Source: Anaerolineales bacterium (GTDB taxonomy: Bacteria; Chloroflexota; Anaerolineae; Anaerolineales; Villigracilaceae). From it: a stretch of DNA of 41,138 bases. Below the pieces are notes generated by a model, which saw only the letters and a program-made list of their open reading frames with translations, was not told the DNA's origin and searched no databases. Within the stretch, counting starts at the first letter, position 1; each line of letters opens with the position of its first letter. This document shows positions 25,447 to 32,525 of the stretch, piece after piece. The stretch is from positions 1-41,138 of the forward strand of contig CAKKRM010000049.1 of NCBI GenBank assembly GCA_919902735.1, read 5' to 3'. Both the position numbers and the translations under genes were made by a program.

Positions 25447-26637
25447 TCACCTCATCACGTTTCGTATGACTGGCTGATACTCGGGGAAAATTTCATTCGT
25501 GGCGGGGTTATTCAATCGTTTCGTCAAAATCTCAGAAAGCACATCGCGATAATCCGTTGTGACTGCCAAATCACCAGGCCCAATGAGCTGACCTTCCGCC
25601 AACCCCGGCCACTGCCCGTGGACTTTGCCGCCATCCACATTCCCGCCGAGCACCATCATCATGCTGCCGTGACCGTGGTCTGTGCCGAGACTGCCATTTT
25701 CAGAGGCGCGTCTCCCAAACTCAGACATGGTGACGGTAGTGAGTTGATTTTGATGGTCAGCCATATCGGCGTGGAAGGCGGCGAGTCCATCGGCGAGGTC
25801 TTTCATCAGGTTGGGCATCAGTCCAGTGGATGAGCCTTGCGCGAAATGCGTATCCCAGCCGCCAAGGTCAATGGCTGAGACTTCGAGTCCAACTTCCGCT
25901 TTGATGAGCATGGCGGTTTGTTTGAGGGCGAGGCCGAATTCAGTGTCAGGGTAATTGGTAAGTGGAGACTGGTAATTTGTGGGGTCAAGTTTTTGGAGAG
26001 TATCCATGATGGATAAAGTATCTTGTCCCAACACATCATTTTCATACACTGTATTTAATGCAACCCGCATTTGCTGCAAGGCACGTTGGTCACCGCCAAG
26101 GTGAAAGTCTGCGATGGATCGCAGGGCAGAGACTGGAACTGATCCACTCAAACTTCTTTGCGGACGAGTTCCCATTCCCACAGCACGCAATGGGGATGAG
26201 TTGCCTGTGTTCAAAGTGGCGAGGTGACGTCCAATCCAACCTGAGGCGGGACCGCGTTCATCGTCCACGCCGCGCTCCATGAGTTCCATCGCTTTGAAGT
26301 GACTGCGCGATTCGTCAGGCGCGCCGCAAGCGTGGATGATGGCAAGCTGTTCACTTTGCCATGCTTCAAGAAGCGGACTCATGTTTGGATGCAATCCAAA
26401 GAAACCATCTAAATCTAAAACTCTTTCCTCTTTCTTCTTTCTTGCATCATCAGGTCTTGCGATTCCCAACGACGGACGTAATTGATAATAAGCATCTTCA
26501 CCATGCGGCACGACCATGTTGAGCACGTCCGCTGCGCCGCGGAGGAAGACAACGACGAGTGTGTCTCCGCGCGGGGCGGTGTTGACGGGGGCGAAGGATA
26601 AGCGGGGGAGCCATGTGGGGAGGGTTTGGGTTAGCAT
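25447..26637 (-). CDS. DUF1501 protein
   Basis: Alkaline-phosphatase-superfamily-like protein, 396 residues, of unknown function. Motifs: LVVVFLRGAADVLNMVVPHGEDAYYQLRPSL near the N-terminus, HACGAPDESRSHFKAMELME near 110, DLGGWDTHFAQGS near 265, and SEFGRRASENGSLGTDHGHGS near 310, where metal-binding Asp/His residues cluster. These proteins are usually exported by Tat, but this one starts directly at the domain with no Arg-Arg signal. The ATG at 26637 has GGAGATATTA before it. A longer frame upstream is only read-through of dispersed repeats. It is paired with DUF1800 as is usual for this family. Confidence 0.9.
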   Translation of the reverse strand: MLTQTLPTWLPRLSFAPVNTAPRGDTLVVVFLRGAADVLNMVVPHGEDAYYQLRPSLGIARPDDARKKKEERVLDLDGFFGLHPNMSPLLEAWQSEQLAIIHACGAPDESRSHFKAMELMERGVDDERGPASGWIGRHLATLNTGNSSPLRAVGMGTRPQRSLSGSVPVSALRSIADFHLGGDQRALQQMRVALNTVYENDVLGQDTLSIMDTLQKLDPTNYQSPLTNYPDTEFGLALKQTAMLIKAEVGLEVSAIDLGGWDTHFAQGSSTGLMPNLMKDLADGLAAFHADMADHQNQLTTVTMSEFGRRASENGSLGTDHGHGSMMMVLGGNVDGGKVHGQWPGLAEGQLIGPGDLAVTTDYRDVLSEILTKRLNNPATNEIFPEYQPVIRNVMR

Positions 26638-26656
26638 TAATATCTCCAATTTCATA

Positions 26657-26697
26657 TGGTGGTCGAGTAGCCGCGATAGCGGCGTATCGAGACCACA
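26657..26697. repeat. Dispersed GGTCTCGATACG repeat, intergenic copy
   Basis: Read on the minus strand it starts TGTGGTCTCGATACGCCGC and ends GCGGCTACTCGACCACCA, nearly symmetrical. It lies between the DUF1800 stop and DUF1501 start. Same family as the in-gene copy at 23174-23242. Confidence 0.75.
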
Positions 26698-26726
26698 TAC
26701 TTGTAATTTTATTTTTACTTTTAATT

Positions 26727-26777
26727 GCTGGTTTCGATACGCCCCGCATGTTCTTTGCGGGGCGTATCGAAACCAGC
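26727..26777. repeat. Long inverted repeat between DUF1800 and DUF1501 genes
   Basis: Perfect 21-bp arms (26727-26747 and 26757-26777; the left arm begins GCTGGTTTCGATACGCCCCG) around a 9-nt loop. The word TTTCGATACG marks it as a variant of the GGTCTCGATACG family. It could act as a 3' hairpin of the DUF1800 message. Confidence 0.75.
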
Positions 26778-26783
26778 GGAGTT

Positions 26784-28265
26784 TTATCGCCATTGAAATG
26801 CAGGCGAAGCAATAATACTCGCGGCGATGATTTGACGAGTCTCTTCGTCGGTGGCGCCTGCTGCTCGGACGGAATCAATTATCCCGTCGCGGGTGAGGCG
26901 CTCTAACGGGGCGCCTAATAATAAAGATGTAATCGCATCCACATCGTCTTGTAAAATGCCAGTAGACGAGACATCCAACAGAGAATTGAGATTATGTTTC
27001 GTGTCGTTGAGTTCGTGGCGAATCAGCGCGAAGGCAAATTGCCAGCGCGGCATGAGGTTGCCCTGCCATGCTTCGCTGTAGTCAGGGTAGCCATCGGGCG
27101 TGGGCCAGTTGAAATAAAGCTGACCCATGCGGACGAGATATTCATGCAGAGCAACTCCATCGGTTTCAACGTTGAGCATACGCAGAGCAGACAAAAGAAA
27201 ATTGACGGGGCGTTTGTATTTGGGTTTTGCAAACACGAGACCATCGAAAAGAATGACGCGCAAAATAGATTTGATATCGCCATTGGTATTGAGAAAAGTT
27301 TGCGCGGCTTTTTCGATGAGTTCCTGCGGCGGGTCATCGGCGATGAAGCGACGCGCAAGTTTTGTGCAGATGAATTTCGCAGTAGATGGATGCATGACCA
27401 GCATTTCGATAACTTGCTCCGCCTCTTTAATACCCGACGGTTGAATCGAAAGACCCAAAACATTTTTCTCACCCGTATCATGGATGTCGTCCTTGAAGAC
27501 GAAATCACCAAGCCAGAAATGTTCTTTCACATTCCAACCCGTGAGGCAGCGCGCGAGTTCCATCACATCTTTTTGAGTGTAGCCGCCATCCACGCCGAGA
27601 GTATGGAGTTCCATTAGTTCACGGGCATAATTTTCGTTGGGATGACTTTTCTCGTTGGCTTGATTATCGAGATAGACCATCATCGCTGGCGAATGCGCGG
27701 ACGCCCACACGAGGTCACGAAAATTGCCAAGCGCATGTTTGCGAATCACTTCGCGGTCATCCACGGTTTTGAGGAAAAACTCTTTTTCCTTATCCATGAA
27801 GATGTTGAAGTGGTCACTCCAGAATTCGACCATCACTTCATAGAGTTGGCGCTTGCTGTAAAGTTGACGCAGGAAAGTAGCCTGACGCAATTCGTTCGGG
27901 ACTTTATTACGGTCGTAGCCGTCGAAGAGTTGATTGCTGATTCCTTCAAGTTCATTGGCTTCCATGTTTAGGGTTTTGAAGGTTGAAAGTTGAAGGTTGC
28001 AGGTTAGGTCGTTGATGGATTCAAAGTCGAGTTGTTCTTCGATGTAGGCTTGCAAACCGATCTCTGCAAAGCGGGCGCGTTCCTCAACTCTTGCTCCGAA
28101 TGTGATGCGGTTCAGCGCGAGGAAGTCATTTGCGGAAAGCGCTGTCCACGGGAGGGTAGGCAAGCCCCCTGCAAGTCTGCGATAGACGGGAGCGCAAGAG
28201 GAGAGTGCAACGCTGGCAGTGACGAGGGATGCAAGTTTCAGGAAGTCGCGGCGGGAGAGGGGCAT
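26784..28265 (-). CDS. DUF1800 protein with Tat lipoprotein signal
   Basis: Exported protein of 493 residues, unknown function. The N-terminus SRRDFLKLASLVTASVALSSC combines a Tat-type Arg-Arg motif with a lipobox Cys near residue 24. DUF1800 landmarks follow: FLALNRITFGARVEERARFAEIGLQAYIEEQL, FWSDHFNIF near 145, HPNENYARELMELHTLGVDGGYTQKDV near 215, and MLNVETD and WPTPDGYPDYSEAW near 385. It ends ASPAFQWR, as in the family. Residues about 85-98 (NLQLSTF region) are encoded by a dispersed GTTGAAAGTTGAAGGTTGCAGG repeat shared with phoR. DUF1501 lies downstream. Confidence 0.92.
   Translation of the reverse strand: MPLSRRDFLKLASLVTASVALSSCAPVYRRLAGGLPTLPWTALSANDFLALNRITFGARVEERARFAEIGLQAYIEEQLDFESINDLTCNLQLSTFKTLNMEANELEGISNQLFDGYDRNKVPNELRQATFLRQLYSKRQLYEVMVEFWSDHFNIFMDKEKEFFLKTVDDREVIRKHALGNFRDLVWASAHSPAMMVYLDNQANEKSHPNENYARELMELHTLGVDGGYTQKDVMELARCLTGWNVKEHFWLGDFVFKDDIHDTGEKNVLGLSIQPSGIKEAEQVIEMLVMHPSTAKFICTKLARRFIADDPPQELIEKAAQTFLNTNGDIKSILRVILFDGLVFAKPKYKRPVNFLLSALRMLNVETDGVALHEYLVRMGQLYFNWPTPDGYPDYSEAWQGNLMPRWQFAFALIRHELNDTKHNLNSLLDVSSTGILQDDVDAITSLLLGAPLERLTRDGIIDSVRAAGATDEETRQIIAASIIASPAFQWR
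27971..28010. repeat. GTTGAAAGTTGAAGG simple repeat inside the DUF1800 gene
   Basis: The plus strand reads GGTTTTGAAGGTTGAAAGTT then GAAGGTTGCAGGTTAGG. The same words occur at 5881-5912 inside phoR. Both genes read it as NLQLST on the minus strand. Confidence 0.7.
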
Positions 28266-28273
28266 GGGAAGAA

Positions 28274-28335
28274 CCAGTTGTCAGTGAACAGTTATCAGTG
28301 AACAGTTATCAGTTATCAGTGAACAGTGGTAAGTG
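28274..28335. repeat. CAGTTATCAGTGAA tandem simple repeats
   Basis: About four imperfect units of CAGTTATCAGTGAA (also CAGTTGTCAGTGAA, CAGTGGTAAGTGG) stand between the DUF1800 start and the small membrane protein stop. Units are 7 or 14 bp without unique spacers, so this is a degenerate tandem repeat and not a CRISPR. Confidence 0.75.
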
Positions 28336-28339
28336 GTGA

Positions 28340-28390
28340 TTAGAGAATTGGAGAATTAGAGACTGGGGACTGGAGATTGGAGGGTTGAGT
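28340..28390. repeat. GGAGATTGGAG simple repeat at the 3' end of a gene
   Basis: Units like GAGAATTGGAGAATTAGAGA and CTGGGGACTGGAGATTGGAG. On the minus strand it encodes the last residues (NLQSPVSNSPIL) and the stop of the 176-aa membrane protein. A related stretch lies at 28928-28956. Confidence 0.65.
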
Positions 28391-28870
28391 CTTTTCTCTT
28401 GGATTCCAGTTGAGCAAGGCAAAACCAGTCGCGCCGAAGGCTATGATGAGCAGGAGCGGCCAGATGAAGAACCAGCCGAGGATGGGGAAGAAGGCGGCGA
28501 GTTCGAGGATGACGGAGCTGCGAATAAATCCGTTTAATGAGGAGAGGTTGCTTTGGCTTGTGAGTCTTGCACTCAAATGTGCGGTTATGCCAGCGGAGCC
28601 GATGGATGAAAGCGCAAGAGATGCCGCGAGCAAAACCCAGCCGATAAATTTGGCGGGACCAAAGGGAAGTGCAAGCAGGATGACGATGGGTATGGTGACG
28701 GCAATGGTGATAGCAAGTCCCATCCAGAAGGTTTGCATGGGAGTCTTCTCCACGCGGGTTTGGGCGCGGGAGATGACAGCGGGAAATAACAGCCACCAGG
28801 CGGTGAGCATGGCAGGGAAGGCGATGCCTATGATTAACAGGATGAAGAAGATGGCGGAGATATCGGCCAT
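28340..28870 (-). CDS. Small polytopic membrane protein, repeat-derived tail
   Basis: A 176-residue hydrophobic protein with about four to five predicted membrane helices (first at residues 4-26, last around 135-155). No family recognised. The ATG at 28870 begins MADISAIFFILL and has GAAAGGAAA before it; upstream codons are not supported. The final ~16 residues are read from a dispersed GGAGATTGGAG repeat, so the original C-terminus has been replaced or extended. It resembles in size and layout the 162-aa membrane protein at 29747. Confidence 0.7.
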   Translation of the reverse strand: MADISAIFFILLIIGIAFPAMLTAWWLLFPAVISRAQTRVEKTPMQTFWMGLAITIAVTIPIVILLALPFGPAKFIGWVLLAASLALSSIGSAGITAHLSARLTSQSNLSSLNGFIRSSVILELAAFFPILGWFFIWPLLLIIAFGATGFALLNWNPREKTQPSNLQSPVSNSPIL

Positions 28871-28927
28871 GGGGAATTTCCTTTCGTTTGATGAGTTATA
28901 GGTTGTACAGGGGTGGATGGGGGAAAG

Positions 28928-28956
28928 TTGCAAATTGGAGATTGGAGATTGGAGAA
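28928..28956. repeat. GGAGATTGGAG simple repeat, second copy
   Basis: GTTGCAAATTGGAGATTGGA followed by GATTGGAGA, directly before a terminator. Same words as 28340-28390. Confidence 0.65.
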
Positions 28957-28960
28957 TAAA

Positions 28961-28985
28961 AAAAGACGCGGGGGGCGCGTCTTTT
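28961..28985 (-). terminator. Terminator of the DUF2283 gene
   Basis: Ten-base-pair stem AAAAGACGCG/CGCGTCTTTT with a 5-nt loop. On the minus strand the T-run continues to about seven T, so it ends the transcript coming from 29007. Confidence 0.8.
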
Positions 28986-29006
28986 AGATGGTGAAAAAGC
29001 TCTGGG

Positions 29007-29369
29007 TTATGCTGGCTGCGGCAGGTGAAGTAATGTAATGGGGATTGCCTCAGAGAAGGACGGTGTGTAGGTTGAAAGTGACAAGATCGCTTTTACGGGT
29101 TCACTTTCCAATATCTCCATCACAATTTCACGAGTTTCATCAGATAAATTTGTAAGTCCAGTCAGTGGAAAACTGCGGGGGCCAAAATCTGCTTTTTGGA
29201 TGAGGATGGAGTAATTCAGGAAAGTTATGCCGATGGCTTTACGGTTTTCCCTGTCAATGCGCAGGAGGATATGTTCGTTCAGTTCGATTCCCGTTGCTTT
29301 TACATCGGGAATAAACGACATATACAAGGTGTCGCTGACATCGTCATAATTTGTAATTGTTTGAGTCAT
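29007..29369 (-). CDS. DUF2283 protein
   Basis: A 120-residue protein that begins with the DUF2283 pattern: YDDVSDTLYMSFIPD, then ELNEHILLRIDRENRKAIGITFLNYS. DUF2283 proteins are small, often next to a second small gene with toxin-like size, and are suspected antitoxins. Here the partner (29374-29703) ends 4 bp upstream, so both are cotranscribed. The extra 60 C-terminal residues after the domain are unusual for the bare family. No Shine-Dalgarno of note; the start may be translated by coupling. Confidence 0.8.
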   Translation of the reverse strand: MTQTITNYDDVSDTLYMSFIPDVKATGIELNEHILLRIDRENRKAIGITFLNYSILIQKADFGPRSFPLTGLTNLSDETREIVMEILESEPVKAILSLSTYTPSFSEAIPITLLHLPQPA

Positions 29370-29373
29370 TTTG

Positions 29374-29703
29374 TTACCCTATTTCTTTCTGGTAAGCCGT
29401 GACAATAAAGTTGTTCGATATGATCTCGCCGATTTCATCTTCACGAAGGCTGAACAGGACAATTGCGACGATATGCGTGTTACTTGCTGGAAGGTTGTTA
29501 AATTCTTTTGAATAACGATATTTTTGCGGATTGAGCGTATCCTGTTTGCGCGCTCCCGTTTTTACCGTTTCTTTCAATTCCTCTTCATACTCGTCCATTT
29601 CAGGGTGATTAATTGATTCGATGATGTGTTCCCATCGTTCCTGAGTCAAATAAATGCTGTTGCCGTATCGGTCTCGTATTGTCCAGCGGATAGGATCAAT
29701 CAT
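29374..29703 (-). CDS. Putative toxin-like partner of DUF2283
   Basis: A 109-residue protein that I cannot assign firmly. The sequence IRDRYGNSIYLTQERWEHIIESINHPEM, then a basic-acidic helix and THIVAIVLFSLREDEIGEI through NNFIVTAYQKE, has the profile of the compact BECR/RelE-like nuclease fold seen in small toxin-like proteins that accompany DUF2283: an N-terminal helix with HP, a central strand pair and a terminal TAYQ strand. It comes first in the pair. Whether it is a toxin is inference from size, pairing and neighbours (hicBA lies 4 kb away). Confidence 0.6.
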   Translation of the reverse strand: MIDPIRWTIRDRYGNSIYLTQERWEHIIESINHPEMDEYEEELKETVKTGARKQDTLNPQKYRYSKEFNNLPASNTHIVAIVLFSLREDEIGEIISNNFIVTAYQKEIG

Positions 29704-29746
29704 AGCTTTATTATACTCCGCTCAAATTTGAAAATATAAGGGTTGG

Positions 29747-30235
29747 TTATTGGGTGCGCTGGAAGAATCCCAAAATGGATGCGCCGATGCCGACGAAGCC
29801 AACGTAGGGCAAAAGCAGGAACCAGCCGACGAATGGAAGCGCGCACGCAAAACATAGAATCACTGCGCTCCAAATGTTTCGTTTCCATGCAGTCATATCT
29901 GGGAAAAGACGCTCGCCCAATACAGTGACCATGCCTGTCAGGCCGAGACTCAACAGCACGGCAAGAAAGACAAGGATGATCAAGGCAGGGATGGTTAGCA
30001 CGCCTTTGACAAATGATCCTGTATTTTCGGCAACCGAGAACAGGACAACGGCGATCACTCCGAAGAAGAGGAAGTTGACCAGTCCCAGCCCGAAGGCGCG
30101 GCCAGAGGTTTGGTTGATGATGCTTTGCGTTTTTGTCACACGGTTGGTGAAGAGCGCGCCGATAACGAGGAAGTACGCAGCGAGGGTGATGGTGAGCAGG
30201 ATGGTGATGAAGAAGATGCGAAGGATGTCGGTCAT
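29747..30235 (-). CDS. Four-helix membrane protein, unrecognised
   Basis: A 162-residue protein with four predicted membrane helices (about 6-28, 50-68, 82-105 and 123-150), a Gly-rich last helix and short hydrophilic loops. The central fragment NQTSGRAFGLGLVNFLFFGVIAVVL resembles small membrane proteins often encoded next to polymer-forming cytoskeletal (bactofilin) genes, but none is adjacent. AGGAGA lies before the ATG. It follows the ECF sigma and anti-sigma genes on the same strand and could be part of that regulon. Confidence 0.72.
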   Translation of the reverse strand: MTDILRIFFITILLTITLAAYFLVIGALFTNRVTKTQSIINQTSGRAFGLGLVNFLFFGVIAVVLFSVAENTGSFVKGVLTIPALIILVFLAVLLSLGLTGMVTVLGERLFPDMTAWKRNIWSAVILCFACALPFVGWFLLLPYVGFVGIGASILGFFQRTQ

Positions 30236-30253
30236 TGATTTCTCCTAATTGAT

Positions 30254-30300
30254 GTAGGGGCGAGGTCTTCTCGCCCAGGGCGGGGAGACCCCGCCCTTAC
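30254..30300. repeat. GTAGGGGCGAG palindromic repeat
   Basis: GTAGGGGCGAGGTCTTCTCG, then CCCAGGGCGG and GGAGACCCCGCCCTTAC, an imperfect inverted repeat. It overlaps the end of the anti-sigma gene and provides its TAA stop. Confidence 0.6.
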
Positions 30301-30812
30301 TTCATTTGATTTCGCAACAACAACCCATTGCCCAAAACCCACAGGACAGATACACCCGCGAGGGCCATCAACAGGCTGGACATTTCCAGAATGGGGATTT
30401 CGGGCATGGCTGGCATTTGGAATTGTGACAGCATGTCGAGCCATGCTGTCCATTGAGATTGCGCCTCGAACAGCAATGTTGTCAGCGAGGATGTTTCGAT
30501 GGCAGGGATCAATGGAATGACGAAGGGCGCTGCAATGATGATGGCCGCCAGCGCGACAGCGGCTTGCAGGGACGCTGTCAGCGTGAGGAATTTTGGTAGT
30601 TGGGCTGGCAGGCTCGGGCGGAGAGTGAACGGCGCGGCGAGGGATTTGGTCAACTCCAGTTCGGGGAGGGAATCCAATTCGGTAAATAAATTTTGAAGCG
30701 TGGATAAGCGCGCCGCGCATTTATCGCATGAAGATAAATGCAATTCGATTTGTGCGCGCTCGGCGGTTTCGTTATCGAGATATTCGTTGAGTTGCTCTTC
30801 AGTCAGGTGCAT
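30297..30812 (-). CDS. Anti-sigma factor with zinc-finger (zf-HC2) domain
   Basis: A 171-residue inner-membrane regulator. The N-terminal HC2-type zinc finger is visible: EEQLNEYLDNETAERAQIELHLSSCDKCAAR, with HxxxCxxC at residues 25-32. A linker, a membrane helix (AAVALAAIIIAAPFVIPLI, about 88-108) and a second C-terminal helix (SLLMALAGVSVLWVLGNGLLL) follow. The start overlaps the end of the sigma gene by 14 bp, so sigma and anti-sigma are coupled. The zinc finger would hold the sigma factor inactive at the membrane until a signal arrives. Confidence 0.9.
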   Translation of the reverse strand: MHLTEEQLNEYLDNETAERAQIELHLSSCDKCAARLSTLQNLFTELDSLPELELTKSLAAPFTLRPSLPAQLPKFLTLTASLQAAVALAAIIIAAPFVIPLIPAIETSSLTTLLFEAQSQWTAWLDMLSQFQMPAMPEIPILEMSSLLMALAGVSVLWVLGNGLLLRNQMK

Positions 30813-31344
30813 GGAGTTTCTCCGCCAAAATTTTGCGGGCGCGGAAGAGATGACTCTTCACATCGCTCAATGGGATTTTTATTTCTTCGGCGATTTCTTC
30901 GTAGGACATTTCCTGATAATGCCGCAGTTCGACGACGACGCGATAGTGCGCGGGCAGGGACGCGAGCGCGGCGCGGATTTGTTCGCCTCGTTCCTTTAAC
31001 TCGACAACTGATTCTGGCCTTTGAGTTGGATCTGCATCCCGTTCATCGTCCAGCTCGGTCGTGACCTTTTGCCCTTCGAGGTGGTTGAGACAGAGGTTGG
31101 CGGCCACCCGCCGAATCCATGGGCCGAACTCGCGCTCGATGTCAAAGGTGTGGAGGCGGTCATAGGCGCGGATGAAAACTTCCTGCGCGAGATCCTCCGC
31201 CTCGCCGCGCTCGTGCAACATGCGGTAACAGACGTTGAAGACGCTCGTCTGGTAGCGCGTGACAAGTTCGCCAAACGCCTCACGCCCTTCGGCGTCGCCG
31301 CGACGGGCACGCAGGATCAGGTCGCGGTCAGTGGGCGTAGTCAT
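30799..31344 (-). CDS. ECF RNA polymerase sigma factor
   Basis: Extracytoplasmic-function sigma factor of 181 residues. Region 2 (about 20-90): FGELVTRYQTSVFNVCYRMLHERGEAEDLAQEVFIRAYDRL and FDIEREFGPWIRRVAANLCLNHL. Region 4 (about 120-175): LPAHYRVVVELRHYQEMSYEEIAEEIKIPLSDVKSHLFRARKIL. The ATG at 31344 (TTPTDRDLI) was chosen because the sigma fold starts there; upstream codons are not supported. A TACACT box lies 6 nt before it, so the message is probably leaderless. The anti-sigma gene follows with an overlap. Confidence 0.94.
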   Translation of the reverse strand: MTTPTDRDLILRARRGDAEGREAFGELVTRYQTSVFNVCYRMLHERGEAEDLAQEVFIRAYDRLHTFDIEREFGPWIRRVAANLCLNHLEGQKVTTELDDERDADPTQRPESVVELKERGEQIRAALASLPAHYRVVVELRHYQEMSYEEIAEEIKIPLSDVKSHLFRARKILAEKLHAPD

Positions 31345-31350
31345 GGCTAA

Positions 31351-31356
31351 AGTGTA
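31351..31356 (-). promoter_or_regulatory. -10 box of the leaderless ECF sigma promoter
   Basis: Minus-strand TACACT, followed by six bases and the ATG. No Shine-Dalgarno is present. Confidence 0.45.
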
Positions 31357-31495
31357 ATACAGGAGTCGAGGGGAAAATGTTGCAGGGAAAAGTGTTGACA
31401 GCAAAAAGCGATAAGTGAAAAGTAAAAAATGAAAACTCTCAGATCAGAAGATATCCAAAACAATCTTTTGCCTAACTTTACAAATCAACTAAAGC

Positions 31496-32389
31496 TTAAA
31501 TATACAAAACCACTTCAGAAAGTGTTCTAAGTTCTGGATTTTTGTCAACTATAAAATTCTTTAATAATTTATAGTCACTATATTGTTGCTCCAAATACTT
31601 GGGCAAATAATCTGCCCTTACAACATCGACTAAATATGTTGACGGAAAGTTATTGTTACCAAGTGTAAGGTATGACTCTAGTAAAACATGTTTTGTAGGC
31701 AAAAGCTCCCCGCCCGAACTAGAATATTTATATTCAAACATGTTTCCAGAATATACAATCACTGGAAGCCATAAAAATATATCATTGTTCAGCTTCTTTT
31801 TTTGCTCAATAAGATTAGATGAAACTTTTACAAAATGAGCATACATGGGCTTTAAAACCTGGTGCAAGGCCGATCTTATTGGGTTATCTGAGACCTCTGA
31901 ATTCAAATTATTTGAGGTCATGTATGAATAAGATTGATTGACTAGCCTGCCGTAATGAATTGAACTACCGAGGAGCTTTTCTGTGTTTTTTGAATACAAT
32001 GATGGAACAATACTTAAATAACGTAAATTGACAGAATTAGCAGTCCAGTTAGATTTTAGGTAATAATCTTCCTTAGGTTCAGTAAAGAAAATCCAGCTTG
32101 TCTTATCACTCTTTTTACATTCAAAGTGTTGAGACCAGAAAAGGTTTGGCGCATCTTTCGAGGCTACACTTCTAACGAAAGTTGACAGGTCAAATTCTCT
32201 ACGTATATTTTCCTGATGATCTAGATAATCCCCATGTGTTTCAACTCCAAAACTGTAAAGGTCATCCGACAAGTTCCCTAATGCTCGTTTTACAATATCG
32301 CGCACCTCCCACTCAAACGGGAAACCTGATTTCTTTACAGCTTCTAGTATCTTATTTTTCAGCTCTGGCGAAGGATTATCAAAGTCCAT
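31496..32389 (-). CDS. AT-rich ORF with PD-(D/E)XK-like nuclease signature
   Basis: A 297-residue protein with base composition clearly richer in A/T than all its neighbours, which suggests recent transfer. The first 100 residues carry a restriction-endonuclease-like pattern: a helix with Glu (EWEVRDIVKRAL, E26-E28), then REFDLSTF (D67) and HFECKKSDKT (E90, K92), that is D-x(22)-ExK with strands around both. The C-terminal two thirds have no recognised domain. GGGAG stands 8 nt before the ATG. There is no partner methylase or specificity gene, so it could be an orphan nuclease or defence gene. The nuclease reading is by eye and moderate only. Confidence 0.6.
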   Translation of the reverse strand: MDFDNPSPELKNKILEAVKKSGFPFEWEVRDIVKRALGNLSDDLYSFGVETHGDYLDHQENIRREFDLSTFVRSVASKDAPNLFWSQHFECKKSDKTSWIFFTEPKEDYYLKSNWTANSVNLRYLSIVPSLYSKNTEKLLGSSIHYGRLVNQSYSYMTSNNLNSEVSDNPIRSALHQVLKPMYAHFVKVSSNLIEQKKKLNNDIFLWLPVIVYSGNMFEYKYSSSGGELLPTKHVLLESYLTLGNNNFPSTYLVDVVRADYLPKYLEQQYSDYKLLKNFIVDKNPELRTLSEVVLYI

Positions 32390-32478
32390 AGAATTTCTCC
32401 CAACATTTTCACATCATCTGTTCTCATTATAGTATCAAAGCTATCTAAAATTCATTAATACAATCAAAACTAAACTAC

Positions 32479-32525
32479 GAATAGGCCGCGCTTCATTAGT
32501 CTACCAAAGCGCGGCCTATTCTTTT
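32479..32525 (-). terminator. Hairpin after the 692-aa gene
   Basis: Fifteen-base-pair perfect arms GAATAGGCCGCGCTT (32479-32493) and AAGCGCGGCCTATTC (32507-32521), a 13-nt loop, then TTTT on the plus strand. It lies immediately after the minus-strand stop at 32526. Confidence 0.75.

Noticed and set aside
25447-26793. 448-codon version of the DUF1501 protein
   Set aside because: The added 52 N-terminal codons are translation of the two inverted repeats at 26657-26777; the ATG at 26637 has a ribosome binding site and starts near the conserved domain.
28274-28335. Possible CRISPR-like array
   Set aside because: Units are 7-14 bp and contiguous, without constant-length unique spacers, and no cas genes are nearby. 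It is a degenerate simple repeat.
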